DNA of 64,000 nt from Neolecta irregularis DAH-3 (lineage: Eukaryota; Ascomycota; Neolectomycetes; Neolectales; Neolectaceae): contig LXFE01000157.1 in NCBI GenBank assembly GCA_001929475.1, forward strand, positions 62,001-126,000, written 5' to 3'. Both the position numbers and the translations under genes were made by a program. A model generated the notes under the pieces. It had not been told where the DNA came from. It saw only the letters and a list, made by a program, of their open reading frames with translations, and did no database searches. This document shows, one piece after another, positions 1 to 11,641 of this stretch; within the stretch, counting starts at the first letter, position 1; each line of letters opens with the position of its first letter.

Positions 1-1807
1 AGTCATTCTTGGTATCTTTTGTGCGGATTTTCTTGGCGCCTACAAATTGTACCATTTCAATTTTCTTAAAAGCCAGGGAAGAAATTTCATCGATTTGATC
101 TTGTACATTTATTGGAATTTCTTCAAGGTTCGAATGAGCTGGTTTAGTCTGAAGTTCAAGGAACTCTACGAATTCTTTTTGGCGAGAATGGAGGTCTGTG
201 CGAAGGGCATGGTATTTAGCCCAGTCCTAAAACAGTCAGTGGGTTAAAAAGAAGGGGAGGGGCCTTGTAAGTTACGTAATCGAGATATGGCCACTCTCTG
301 CCGATTTCCTCTTGCAGATTGATACGTATTTCGTCGAGCTGTTTGGTTACAGCGTGAATGTCATTAGAGATTCGTTGATGGAGGTGAGGAAAGATATTAT
401 TGGAGTATTCACTTGTAATCAGCGTGCAAAGATGTAAGAGTGTACCTGATTTGGATAGTTTTATCTTTGATGGATGCAATTGCATCAAGGGATAGGCTGT
501 CGAGCTGTTGCAGACGATGGTCCAAGTTTGTGTCCATGGCAGCTAACACAAGGATCTTTTTCTCGATGCTAGAGATTGTTGTATTGCACAATTCCTGTAA
601 TTGATGGAGATAATCATTGCACACACGACTTTCTTTTCGTTCTGCAGCTTGAAGGATATCGGTTATTTCCGCGACTAGTTTATCTTCAGCGGTGGTTGTA
701 GCTTTTGCGAGGACGGAGGCGGCAGTATTGATTGTTGAGTCTATGTGTTTGCGCTCTGCTTCTTTTTTAGCTTGGGTAGCAAGGGATTCAGAGTGGTCAG
801 CAAGGGGGTCGAAGTGGTCAGCAAGAGGTTCAGAGCGGTCAGCAAGAGGTTCAGAGTGGTCAGCAAGGGGGTCAGAGTATTGAGCAAATGATTCAGAGTG
901 TTGAGCAAAGGATTCATTTTCGGCTCTAGGGTGAGCATGTACGACGCAAAAACAAACCCATTGTTCACATTCTGCGAAAGCTGTCTGTCAGCTCTAAACT
1001 GGAAAACGCGATCATGAATTTTGTCCAGTTGGGGTTGTACATGCTGGTTCCAGAGCAGTCGCAGCTGCACAAACACGAGGGAATGGAGTTTTTCTCGACA
1101 AAAGGCAAGAGCTGTGGATATTTTTGGGTGCGCGTGGGCGAGGTATGTGTTTTTGGAGGCGACGGCAGCGGAACAGAGGCGCGGGGCGATGTGGTTGTAT
1201 GCGGGGACGAGGCGGACCCTGTAGACGGATGCGAGGCGGGCGGAGGAGCGGACGGCGAGAGGGGCCAAGCTGTGGCTGTAGAAGCGGTGTGCATGGGCGA
1301 CGTGGGCCTGGAGGTGTTTGGCGTAGAGCGTGCTGCAGGGGAGGACGAGGTGCCTGTCGAGGACGGGCTGGACTGCAGTGCGGTAGTCCTTGAGGGCCTG
1401 TTTCTGGGCGCGGAGGACGAGCGGGTGGACGCGGGCCCAGTAGGTGCTGTGGGCCGAGGCCGCGAGGGGCGCGTAGTGCCTGTGGGCAAAGTGGGCGCAG
1501 GGGCGCAGGCGATCGACGTAGCGGGCGGCGTATGCGTCGTAGAGGGGCAGCAGGCGGGGCCGCAGCAGGGCGTGCGAGTGGTCGAGGGCCCTGCACACGA
1601 GGGGCGCGGCTGGACCGGCAGGCCGCGCAGGGCACACCACAAGGGCGTGGTAGGCCGCATAGAGGGCAAACAGGCTGCGGTCAGGGCGGAGGCACGCGGG
1701 CAGGGGTGCATATACTTGAGGAGGAAGCGCAGCAGCGGGCGGCGCCGGCGGGCGGGGCGGGGGGCGGCGTCGGCGGGTGGCCTGCGGGGACGGGGCTTCT
1801 TGGCCAT
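1..1807 (-). CDS. SHE10: SHE10/OSW7-like protein, 3' end beyond window
   Basis: Fungal SHE10 family, whose yeast members act in outer spore wall assembly; the biochemical role is unknown. Start ATG at 1807, then a basic leader (MAKKPRPRRPP) and a hydrophobic signal-anchor (LLRFLLNLFALYAAYH) that appears only when a 41-nt intron (1675-1715) is removed. The middle has the family's spaced H/Y-x-P pattern ending in VQPQLDKIHDRVFQFR. Further introns at 926-957 (32 nt), 412-445 (34 nt) and 227-275 (49 nt) join it to a long acidic coiled coil that is still open at base 1, so the C-terminus is missing. The 32-nt intron restores frame through a heptad repeat array. The 5' half is GC-rich and the 3' half AT-rich. 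Divergent from the velvet gene. Family call rests on motif pattern and architecture; exon joins are inferred. Confidence 0.72.
791..917. repeat. 21-bp tandem repeat inside SHE10-like coding exon
   Basis: About six copies of a 21-bp unit of the form AGNGGTCAGCAAGNGGTTCAG, each encoding on the minus strand a heptad of type SEPLADH/R. The period is a multiple of three, so copy-number change keeps the frame. It sits at the start of the coiled-coil part of the protein. Confidence 0.85.
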
Positions 1808-1898
1808 GGGCAGATGGAGGAGGGAGGTGGGAGGTGATGGATTGATGGAGGTGATGGATTGATGGAGGTGATGGATGGATGGATGGAGGATGAAGTGG

Positions 1899-1948
1899 AT
1901 GGAGGATGGAGGATGGAGGATGGAGGATGGAGGATGGAGGATGGAGGA
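1899..1948. repeat. 7-bp GGATGGA tandem array
   Basis: About seven near-perfect copies of GGATGGA inside a wider (about 1813-2005) purine-rich GATGGA tract. It lies in the divergent promoter between the SHE10-like start (1807) and the velvet gene. The strand asymmetry is strong: G and A dominate the plus strand for nearly 200 bp. Confidence 0.85.
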
Positions 1949-2051
1949 CAAAGTGTGGAGGATGGAGGTTGGAGATGGATGAAGTGGAGGAGGCAGATGG
2001 AGGAGGGCGGGTGACGTGGCGACGTTAGCGCGTAGCCCGGAGGGTAACTAT

Positions 2052-2147
2052 AGGGGCCGCGGCCATTCCAGGCGGGCATATACAGGGGCCGCGGCCATTC
2101 CAGACGGGCATATACAGGATCCGCGGCCGGTCCAGACGGGTATATAT
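2052..2147. repeat. Three 32-bp direct repeats upstream of velvet gene
   Basis: Three tandem 32-bp units starting at 2052, 2084 and 2116. Each has a GGCCGCGGCC core followed by CCAGRCGGG and a TATATA-like motif (CATATAC or TATATAT). They may be promoter elements. The period is not a multiple of three, which argues that this stretch is not coding. Confidence 0.8.
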
Positions 2148-2369
2148 GGAAGCAGCAGCAGCAGGCGGGGCGGCCTCGGCGGGCGCTGCGCATGCAACGG
2201 GCACACCCCGCACCCCGGCGCGCGCGCGCGTCTCCACATGCCCGCTAGCGGGGCGAGTAGAAAAGGCGACTGGCAGCCCGCCAGGAACGAGGCAGCGCGA
2301 TCAACCCCAGCCTGCAGCACGCAGCAACCGCAGCAGCAATCGCAGCAACCGTCCCTCTGCGGCAGCGGC

Positions 2370-2486
2370 AACACGCATCGCAGCCATCGCCCCGTCTGAA
2401 CACGCATCGCAGCAATCGGCCCGTCTGAACTCGCATCGCAGCAATCGGCCGTCTAAACACGCATCGCAGCCATCACCCCGTCCAAA
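2370..2486. repeat. Four 28-29-bp direct repeats in the velvet 5' region
   Basis: Units beginning ACACGCATCGCAGC start at about 2371, 2400, 2429 and 2457. The plus-strand frame is open here, but a 29-bp period changes frame at each copy, so conserved repeats would give unrelated peptides. I read this as 5' leader sequence and use it to choose the downstream velvet start. Confidence 0.75.
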
Positions 2487-2517
2487 CACCCGCCCGCAGC
2501 GCGAACCAGCCGCGCAC

Positions 2518-3194
2518 ATGGGCCCCGAAGACACCCCGCAATACGCCCTCGTTGTCCGCCAGCAGCCGCTCCAGGCCCGCATGTGCGGCTTTGGCGAAAA
2601 GGACCGCCGCCCCATCGACCCCCCGCCCATCGTCCAGCTGCTCGCCCCCGCTGCCCCCGCTGCCCCTGCTGCCCCCGCAGTCGCGCCCCTCCGCGACCCC
2701 TTCTTCGTCGTCCACTGCTCCCTCTGGTCCGACGACGGCTGCCACGACCGCAACCTCATCGTCTCAGACGCCGATCCCGCCCGCCCGCTGCCCGCTGCCC
2801 GCCTCACCCGCGTCCTCATGGGCTCCCTCGTCTCAAGCCCCTCCGTCCTCGAAGACCACACAGGCACAGAGGGCTGCTTCTTCTGCTTCTCAGACCTCAG
2901 CATCCGCACAGAAGGCCGCTACCGCCTCAAGTTCTCCCTCATGCGCCTCGGCGCCCAAGACTTTCTCCCAAACTCGAGAACAGCAATCATCGCAGAGGTC
3001 CTCACCGACCCCTTCATCGTCTACAGCGCAAAAAAGTTTCCAGGAATGACGGGTGCCCTTTGCTTGCCCTTGGCCTCTTTGACCAGTTAGAATCAACTGA
3101 ACTCACAAAAGCATTTGCACGGCAGGGCCTGCGGATACCCGTCCGCAACGACGTCAGACAGAAAAAAGACAAGAACAAGCTCGCAGACGACTAA
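2518..3194 (+). CDS. Velvet-domain regulator (VosA-like)
   Basis: Velvet proteins are fungal NF-kappaB-fold transcription factors that control sporulation and secondary metabolism, usually as dimers. The classical N-terminal block is present (VVRQQPLQARMCGFGEKDRR followed by PIDPPPIVQL), then an Ala/Pro linker, then DPFFVVHCSLWSDDG, MGSLVSSPSVLED, FSDLSIRTEGRYRLKFSL and FIVYSAKKFPGM. A 38-nt intron (3053-3090) joins FPGMT to ESTELTKAFARQGLRIPVR, the usual end of the domain, followed by a basic tail. The product is 212 residues, barely more than the domain. The frame is open back to 2146, so a longer N-terminus is possible, but repeats there are out of phase; I prefer 2518. Block order resembles VosA more than VeA, but the subgroup is inference. 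Confidence 0.85.
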
Positions 3195-3385
3195 TCTATC
3201 TTCTTTTATCTTGTTTTATTTATTGTTTTTTATCGCATCTTGTTCTTTGTTTCTTCTGGCATATCTTGTTCTGCTGGCTGTATATATCTACTGTTTCTTC
3301 GGATGGTAGTAGGGTCACTTGCACATAAATATAATAAAAAGTTTATATGACGTGGATTATATATCATTAGCAGATACCTTCATAT
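3195..3385. other. Convergent 3' intergenic region
   Basis: AT-rich gap between the velvet stop and the Doa10 stop, presumably holding both 3' UTRs; it contains an AATAAA-like string (ATAATAAAAAG near 3330). No gene seen. Confidence 0.6.
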
Positions 3386-6300
3386 CTATATATCATTGCC
3401 CTCGGAAATTACACGGCTAGGTATATCTTCATCGTCAATGTTATGCAGCCGCTCGCCAACAAGCCAAATCTCCTCCCGAATCCCATCCGTCCATCGGTGC
3501 ATCAATCCTACAATCACCTGCGCAAAAAGTATCCCCATCAGTACCCCCAGCGCTATCGGATAGGAATACCGGTACACCTTGTCACTTGTAGCACCAGAGG
3601 CTCCCCGGACTATGAAAAAGATTAGCACATGACAACAGCCGGAGGGAAAATCTCTTACAAATAGTGTGATTTGCAATCCAGCCTATAGATAGCGGGACAA
3701 TCAGCGCGGTAATCATCGCCGCACCAAGTGGAATCACAAACCATCGATTAGCAGCTCCAACATCAGGATCAGTCCAGCCATTTTGTACAACCTACAATGT
3801 ACAATTAGTCCACAACACACGCCAGCTATCGTTACCTCTCGAAGTCTTCGTCCAGTCATTCGACCATCAGTTAATAACAGAATCCGAATCCCAAGCTTCA
3901 CATACACCACCCCTAAAATCCATGTATGCATCACTTGAATAGACGATTCAACATCGAGGTACGTCTGAACCGGAACAACCAAATAGAAATTGATGATAAA
4001 GGCCAATAGCACCGGAAACACAATAAAAGTAATAAACACCAAATAAAACACCTTCAACAGGCGGTATGAAGTAGCTTGCGCTTGACGAATGAGGTCGGTG
4101 GGATTAAACGGTCGTTGTTGAAACCCATTTTTATACTCGATTGCCTTTTTGAGAAATTGATTAGTATAGTCTGCTGCAATTATCGTTGTTCCAGCAGCGT
4201 AAAATCCACATAATACGGCATAAACATCAGATAACTGCGCTCGTAATCCAAACGCCCAGCGAAAGAAATACCGACCAAATAGAACTCGAGTCAGTAAAGT
4301 ATGCGGACAAAGGGAGGTACGAGGACCAACGGTGAAACTGAGGCTTGTAGCCGCAGTGAATAACCAGACGCAAAATACAAATGCGGTGATGCGACGGTAA
4401 AAGTTTGGAGGAGTGTAGACTACTTGAAAATCATTCTCATCGTAGCCTTCGTCTGATTGTCCGTCTAATCGGCGATTGTTCTCGTCTACCGGTAACAGCA
4501 TGCGGAACCCACGGTGTCTCATAAGCGCTATACTGTCCCTCTTGGGAACCCTCATAAACCCGCCATCCCGGACATAATACACATCCGCACTGTAGTCGAC
4601 TTCAGTAGTACTCGAAGTCTTTAATAAAATTCTAGCCTTTAAAGTTTTGCGAACATAGTGGCCCGTTTCTTGAGGAACGTGTTCATTAAACATGAACGAC
4701 GTGAGACGTAATTGACTACTGATAAATCTGAACCACCATCTCCATAAAGATTTAAGCATATTGCCCGGCCGGAAAAAGTGAACAGAGAGTGGAAGAGCCA
4801 TGTGATAAAATAACAAGTCGAGAGGTAAATCAAATACCGGGAATTCCCTGTTTTCAGTCAATATACTCTACAAGGGGGAACACAAACTTGTTTGCCCATT
4901 GCAGTGGAAACACTCCAGGAACAAAGAAGCGGATGAAATAGGTGAGTGAGCCAACGCAACTGGCCAGCAACACAGTATAAATAACTGCGCTGATTGCAAT
5001 TTTGCGAATATGGGTTATAAAAGGTCTTCGAACGATCTCTTGAATAGGATTGAATTCATGATTATTCGGATCTCGAATGAAATCTTTCAATGTTAGAAAA
5101 TCACGCCAGCAGGGAACAGTACAAAGCACTCCTGGACGGATGATTTCCCGAGACATGGACACAAATAGTGACAGATGAAACATGTAGAATGTCCCAACGA
5201 GCCAGTGCAGGAAAATAGAGGTTCCTGGAAATGTCAACGTCGCATACCATCGAGTCAACGGATCCATATTCTCGAAAAGAGGGAGAAAACACAGGTCGAG
5301 AATGATGCCGGAATACAAGGGAAACAGAAAGAGTTCAATCGACAAGACAATACAGATCTAGAATTAAAAAACCATTCAAAAGGCGAAAAAGAAACCTTTG
5401 CCAAGGATCCTGTCTGGTGCAAACCCTTTCTTAATGCACGTTCGACAGCTATACCCCCAGGCGATGATATAAACGGTCGTGTTCGCCGGAGATATAGTTG
5501 GGTAAGACCGATGAATAACAAGTAACCCATTCCGACCGAAAGAAGTTTATCCAACATGGTCATTTCCTTCATCACACTCAAGACAATTTGAAAGGTCATC
5601 TTTTGTCGGAGCGGGACCAGTTTGTTGATGATTGAAGGTTGCCAGAGGATTTTCGGCGTATCAAGGAATCGTCGAGCAAGTCGTTTCCACGAAGACGAAG
5701 CAAGATACATTGACCATTCTGAAAATCGAGTATTTGAAGAAACATTTGCAAGACTCTGCGAAAAGAGTCCTAGCGGAGTAATTGTCGTGCGTCCTGCATA
5801 ATCGAGTATACACAACACATTACTAAAACTAAGAACCGCAAGATCGAATGCAAAATCCCACACAAGCTTTGCAAAGATAAGTGGAATACTCAGTATGAAA
5901 ATCAAGGGATTTGCCTGAACTAGTTAATTTTATCTTTTCATTTAATAGGGGTGGGACTCACAAATAACAGCAAAAAAGTCTTTCCCCAAATGTATGGGAA
6001 GAAAACACATAGTCCGAGCATCGCAATCATCAAGATTGAAGCAAATATACTATTTTGAAATAATCCCAAGAAGGGACCTTGAAGTCCAATCAACCTGTAA
6101 GATTTTAGAAAAGAAAAGTGTGAAAAACGTACTCTAAAACACCATCGAATTCTTCCTCTTCAGGTTCTGGGAGTCGAACAGGCCCATCCGCATCGTTACC
6201 ATCAGCCTGTCGATTACGTAAATTATTGTTTCTCGCTGCATTTTCGATATCGGCCCATAAATCATTACGAATATTTCCGCCCCGTCCCGGAAGATGTCGA

Positions 6301-8210
6301 AGTGGATCTCGGTGAACAAAAGGGACTGGGGCGTTTCCGAGTTGTACAGGCTGGTTCGCTTGACCGTCTATTTGATTTGAAATAGGTCTTTCTTGATCGG
6401 CATTCGCCACAGGTGAGGATTGGGAGTCAGGTCGATGAATCGAGCTTGATGAACCCTCCAGATCTGGATGGTCTGAATTGGTTTCATCAGCATGGATAGG
6501 ATGATCATCGGCATGAAAAGCGATGCTCAAACCATGAGAATTATCTGTAGAAGCCCGTTGTTCTGTCGCAAGAGGCCCATCCTTTAAATAATCAAAGGAT
6601 GCTTTAGCGGTTCTGAGCGCCAACAAACGATCACTCTCTGTGTCTTGAGATTGATCTGGAAGAAAACTGCTTCTTTCAAAGTCTAGAAGGCGACTAGAAG
6701 ATTGTGTATTTTCTTCCGAGTTACCTTCTGATGATGCAGATAGACTTGTTCGATTTAGTTCGTCAACGGAAGGAACCATTCGGTTTCCAAGGGTTCTCGA
6801 AAAGTTTCGCAAAGAAGCATCGTTAGATTCGGTGAATGGTTGCTCAACGGCATCATCCGGACCAATCACGAGCCTTTCCTTTTCCTTTTCCTTGTCCTTT
6901 CCTTTGAAATCGGAAACCATGGGTCGCTTTTCGAGCACCCTGTCGAACTGGTAGACAGTCCGGTTTTCTCTTGGAGTAGAATCGATACTCGGTCTAGATG
7001 TTGAGATACCAGTATTACTTGTTTCAGTATCAATACGAGGCTTTGGCGTAGTAGATCTCAATATGTTGCTTTCCATCGCGAGGTACTGAGGACGCAAACC
7101 ATCCGGATTGCTGCTTCTCAAGAATCCCGCAAAAGGCCTATCATCACCTTGTGGTTCTTCATCGTCTTCATCAGTGGTCCAATCTCCTTCACTATCATGT
7201 TCTAAAGGCACATGAGGCGGTGGTGCTCTCTGGACAGCAACACGGGGTATAAGTTGCAGCTCGCGCTGTGCAGGAGGTACCCTTACTCTACCATGTTCAG
7301 GCTCAGGGTTTCGGAGTATTTCAGGTTGTCGAGCGTGTGGTTCCTCCAAAGGGCGTTCATCGAAAGCGTTAGGTACATGCTGTTCGATATATTCTCGCAA
7401 TAAAAAAATCATCATGAATATGCACAAGATTGATGCTGTCATTGCTTGACCTTCGAAACAATCAGCGAGAACATGGCTAGTAGTCAGTAAATATACATTT
7501 CAACTCTATACTTGATAGCCGGACTCGAAGTTAGATTTGATAAGATTCTTGGAGTATATAGTTCAAATAATCTTGAACCTCCCATAGTGGAGTCATTTGA
7601 CGGAACAAGAGTTGCGTTCAGTACAGAACTGGAAACATCTGTGCTTGAGGGCTGGTTTGTTGACCCGAATAAGAAGTCTGTAAGAAAGAATAGACCCCTC
7701 CAAGATACTCTAGTTGTCCAAGGGAGCCATAACAACCATACACAACCAACAACTGCGATTCGGAACCATAATGTCAAGTTTCTTTTGACACGCGCGAATA
7801 TTCGACTGGCAAGGATTGGTAATGGTAGATTGCCAGTAGGCATCTCAGACGAGAACACTGACAGTCAAACTGATAAGCTACTTTTTCCCTACCCTTGGTG
7901 AACTTGAACTGCGTCTTGCAGAGTTCGCATTGTTTCTTACCACTATGTTTGAACCATTCCTTGAGGCTATCAGGAGGTCAGATCAGATGAGCAGTTAGGA
8001 TATGACATACCAGCTTTCATGAACATGTTTTATCGAACCGGAACATTTGCTATTAAATCAGCCCATGTTTGATCAATAAGTGAACCAGGGATGAAAGAGA
8101 GGATCGTCCGCCGTGGCTTCGCTTCGACAGACACGGCAAAGCTCTTCCTCGGAATTCAATCCGCTGTTTAGATCTGCTGTTCTCATAGGCAAACTGAGTG
8201 GCTCTGCCAT
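3386..8210 (-). CDS. SSM4: ERAD E3 ubiquitin ligase Doa10 (MARCH6 family)
   Basis: Polytopic ER/inner-nuclear-membrane RING-CH ligase that ubiquitinates misfolded and short-lived proteins. The start (8210) begins MAEPLSLPMRTADLN. The RING-CH finger is split by introns: LCRVCRSE, then CKCSGSIKHVHESC, then KEWFKHSGKKQCELCKTQF, giving the C4HC3 order. The first membrane segments follow (7484-7858), then a long acidic, Ser-rich loop (about 6120-7440) and a run of hydrophobic exons across 3600-5900. The C-terminus reads EEIWLVGERLHNIDDED, a conserved family ending. Many introns of roughly 35-50 nt; total about 1,400 residues, close to the yeast protein. The gene spans 4.8 kb with no obvious lesion. 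Exact internal splice sites were not all worked out. Confidence 0.93.
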
Positions 8211-8339
8211 TGTCCAAGATTTAGTCTATGGCGAGTGGCAAGAGGTATAGCTGTTTTTCTCATCATGAGCCGCACGTGCAGTAAACTGTAAATTTGATCA
8301 AATGCGGCCCATTCATGTTCATCTCAAATAAAACAGCTC

Positions 8340-9389
8340 ATGGCGACGTATAGAAGTCAGTATATGTGCATTTCAAACTGGAATATTGACAATACAGTCA
8401 CTGTCAATGAGGCTATACACGGCAACGAGAACGAAATACCGAGCGAAAGAATGGTAATATTGAAGTGTCTATTCCATTTTCGAATGCAATCACCCGCTCC
8501 TTTCCTCCAGATGTAAAGCAGCATATTTCATATATCGATTACCCGACACCAAAGCCTAGAATGGTCACAAGAAGGCCGGGAGATGGACCCTCACCACCAA
8601 AGTCATGGACCTTTGTGCATCACAAGACACAGTTTCAAACCGTGGTTTTCTCACGGGACTGGAAAATAATAGTCGGAAGCTGCCCTCGCCATACTCACTA
8701 TCAGTGATGTCTGTTGCGAAACATTTTGATGACCTGCGCGAATATATGCAGCGCTATTGGATTTATTTAACGTGAATATTCGACTAGAAATAATGGCTCA
8801 TATGTCTCGACTCAGATTAGAAGGGATATCCCTAAATCTGTTGCATTTTTTCCTACCAGAGGACGCAAGCGATGATGGCCAAATCACTCACCTCGATTTA
8901 CCACGTTCGTTAATCGGGCTCTGTTCATCTGAGCAACTGCTAGATTTCCTCGAATCACATCCCCAAATCTCTTCAACTCCTGATTCTTGGATTGATATCA
9001 GCAGTAACTGTCTGAAAGGAGGAAGGTTTATCAATCTCATCTCTCACAAATATCACTCAGCATCTCTGCTCTGGGACAAACTACTTCCATGCTTTTGTAC
9101 TACATTGCCACGGTTGAGTCATCTTTCTTTGGTCAACTGGCCATCACATTCGATAGGGACTATCAAAAAGCTCAGCAAAAGTACATCTTCATTGAAATGG
9201 ATTGATATTTCGAGATATTTATGGTAAGAAGAGCTAATACTTTGGGCGTATTGGAGGTCCTCTTGGGGTGGAATGCAGACTGTTGTTGCCTATGACTCTG
9301 GTTTTGATGATGAAACAATCAAAAAACTTGAGAGGGAGTTACGGAGACATAGAGTAAGTATAGGTTGGGTACATTTGATTACAAAATAA
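8340..9389 (+). CDS. Leucine-rich hypothetical protein, five exons
   Basis: Proposed exons 8340-8355, 8412-8631, 8673-8771, 8816-9223 and 9257-9389 sum to 876 nt (291 residues, in frame). The product starts MATYRSYTRQRERN, has a Pro/Arg-rich stretch (DGPSPPKSW), then LPSPYSLSVMSVAKHFDDLR and leucine-rich segments such as THLDLPRSLIGLCSSEQLLD and LPRLSHLSLVNWPSHS, typical of irregular leucine-rich repeats. It ends VAYDSGFDDETIKKLEREL and a basic tail. I recall fungal leucine-rich proteins of similar layout but cannot name a function. The first exon is the weakest part. The stop lies 116 bp from that of the convergent CYSTM gene. Confidence 0.6.
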
Positions 9390-9505
9390 AGACAATTTTT
9401 CTACATCTATCAAGACACTTTGTAACGCCAAATCCAAAATTCTACATCTCTTTACCAATTTAAATTATAACGCAGGGACAACAACACCTATACATTAGAT
9501 TTCTC

Positions 9506-9925
9506 TTAAACTGAACCATACCCACAACAACAAAATGCGAGTACTCCCAAAAATCTAAAACTAATTGGCCAAGTTCAGGCTTAAATCAGCTTACACTCCA
9601 GCGCATATTTCGCAGATACTTGGCTTTTTCGTTACTACTGGTGCCGGTGCTGGTATATTTTGAAGCGTGCCATATTTCTACAAGATATGAGATACTTTTA
9701 GATATCCAGACTGGTTACTAGCTGAGGATGCGGGTTATACTTTCCGGGTACTGAATTTATTAGTATGTCACAGAGGAATCATACATACAATATATGCTTC
9801 CGTTTTGATATGCGTAAATTGGTTGTGGTCCGTAGTACTGATGTGCCACAGAGGGAGGCTGGGGCTGAAGATAGACTTAGCAAATGCAAAACTTTAGAAT
9901 TGCGCACATATTTTGGAGATGTCAT
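9506..9925 (-). CDS. CYSTM-domain small membrane protein (first of two)
   Basis: Eighty-five residues in five exons; four introns of 43, 38, 41 and 40 nt leave exactly 258 nt. It starts MTSPKYPQPPSVAHQYYGPQ, is rich in Tyr, Pro and Gln, and ends in the CYSTM module: ICEICAGVFLGVLAFCCCGY. CYSTM proteins are tail-anchored Cys-rich membrane proteins linked to stress tolerance in fungi and plants (family knowledge). No single open frame covers it; the terminal exon is only about 48 nt. Convergent with the leucine-rich gene and about 315 bp from the end of MDM34, an interval that must hold its promoter. The family call rests on the Pro/Tyr/Gln head plus the Cys-rich hydrophobic tail. Confidence 0.75.
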
Positions 9926-10240
9926 TGACCAAGACGGTGAGGCAAAAATGGGGGACCGATCTTGTTTTAGTAGCCGGAAAACTTGTGTGAAATAAGAGCT
10001 TTGTAAGACAAACTGAAACATTTTGGTACTACATCTGAATGAGACAGGACACGCCCCTTTTCGTTTCGTTAATGCAGGTCACCTAAGGCATACATCCCAG
10101 CTGAAGGTAAATAAAGTATTTAATAGTGATAGGGAATTATTCAATATACCAACCCAAACATTGAAATATTCAAAAAATGAAAATGAATCCGCTCCACCCG
10201 AAGAACGGACTCAACCATTCCCAAACCGAAACACCTGCTG
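9926..10240. other. Intergenic: CYSTM promoter and MDM34 3' end
   Basis: No credible coding exon found on either strand. AT-rich, with short A/T runs around 10110-10180. Expected to hold the promoter of the minus-strand CYSTM gene and the MDM34 3' UTR. Confidence 0.5.
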
Positions 10241-11572
10241 CTATGATTTAAAAGGATTCCGATGAGGAGATCGTCCTTCCATTACTTCTTCGATAGTTTC
10301 CATAGTTTTCAACTCAAATAAGCCACGAAGATGCTTCTTTTCCGATCCAGTTTCCGTAGTTTTACTCCCTGAATGACCAAGCGAGACAGTCTTCGTTTTC
10401 AGTTTCTCTTTGAATGAGGAGAGTCGAACGACTTTCCTCTTTGGGGGTGGTCTTTCTCTTGAATTTGTTGAACTTCGAGATAATGAAGGCCGTTCGGAGC
10501 CAGATGGTGGCGACACCGTTGGAAATTCAGGTTGGAAGAGTGGTGATTTGGAGTGCGATAAGAGCAACGAAGCAGTTTGTTCTTCTTGCTTCTGTTTCAA
10601 TGCCAGTTGAGTTAGCTGATCATTGAGTAGTACATCGAGTGCAGATTTTTCTTGAGACACAGGGGCTTTCCATGAAGACCGACGAGATTGAAAAAAGGAA
10701 GACAAATTCGACGAAGTAGAAAAACAAGGGCGATTTTGTTGCAAGTACATGAGGTATCGGTACGTCAACGGCTGATCCGGATGAGCATGCCCAAGTCCAT
10801 AAACAGGAAGCTGAGGGGAGAAAAGGGGAAAAGGACTACTCAAAAACGGAAATTCTCCGGGCGGATCGACGTTTAGCGTTGGAGGTTTTGGTACTTGTTC
10901 ATGTCCCTTATTCATCCAGGACCTAGATAACCGATGAACTATAGATGGCAAATCTTCCTGAAAGACTTTACGAAGTTGTTGTTCGATTTCAGCCTGTAGA
11001 AATCGGCGAATAGCGACGATCGAGTCGAATGATGATGATACGCGCACTGATTCTACAGGATCGTTTCGAAAGGCCACGTTTACACTCTGACCTTTGGAGA
11101 AAACAAGAATAACGATACCTGAGAGACAGAAATCTGAAAGTCGCAAAAACATGGGGACAGTCAGCGGAATATCTGCGGCAAGGACGCCAGGTGATGTAAA
11201 AGATGGAGTATTCTTCATACTAGTAGATAGAGGATTCGCCTATTAATAAGTTTTCGATCAGACAACGGAATGCAAACTTGAATGCGTGTTTGAATGGTAA
11301 TATACGCATTTCCAGAATAATGAAACTTGAAGATTCCACGAAAGCGGTCATCAACGAGGTCTCCAATCTCTATGATTTTGAGTTCTGGGGGCTATCGCAT
11401 CAGTCTATTTTTGAGCATTATTTACCGTTGTGCCCATATTCAGTTCTTTCACCACAATCTTGTCGACTATATGAGGCGGCTTGTCTCGCTTATTAAGGGC
11501 GGCAGTAAGTAACTCTTCAGCCTGAGCCTTGAAAGACTCTGAAAACGTTGGCCAGTGTATCCTAAAAGCCAT
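10241..11572 (-). CDS. MDM34: ERMES subunit Mdm34 (SMP domain)
   Basis: Outer-membrane part of the ER-mitochondria encounter structure, which moves lipids between ER and mitochondria. Three exons; introns of 34 and 38 nt leave 1,260 nt (419 residues). The start [14 protein letters not shown] is the usual Mdm34 beginning, followed by [37 protein letters not shown] and, after intron 2, ANPLSTSMK. The SMP domain continues with [38 protein letters not shown] and [17 protein letters not shown]. The C-terminal half is low-complexity and basic. The start codon lies in a CCATGG palindrome, 70 bp from the split start codon of the divergent COX7-like gene, so two mitochondrial genes share one very short promoter. 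Confidence 0.95.
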
Positions 11573-11641
11573 GGTTGATATGCATACCAAAAGAAAAAGT
11601 GGCGGTCGTAACCTGAAACTGGCTATATCACCACCACCACT

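Noticed and set aside
1012-1862. Several long plus- and minus-strand frames across the GC-rich SHE10 exon
   Set aside because: GC-rich coding DNA has few stop codons in other frames; their products are low-complexity and lack family features, unlike the SHE10 frame.
2146-2517. Long N-terminal extension of the velvet protein
   Set aside because: The frame is open, but it crosses 29-bp repeats whose period breaks reading frame, and the domain starts right after the ATG at 2518.
9765-9995. 76-codon plus-strand frame
   Set aside because: It is antisense to the CYSTM gene, whose four-intron model gives an exact frame and a known module.
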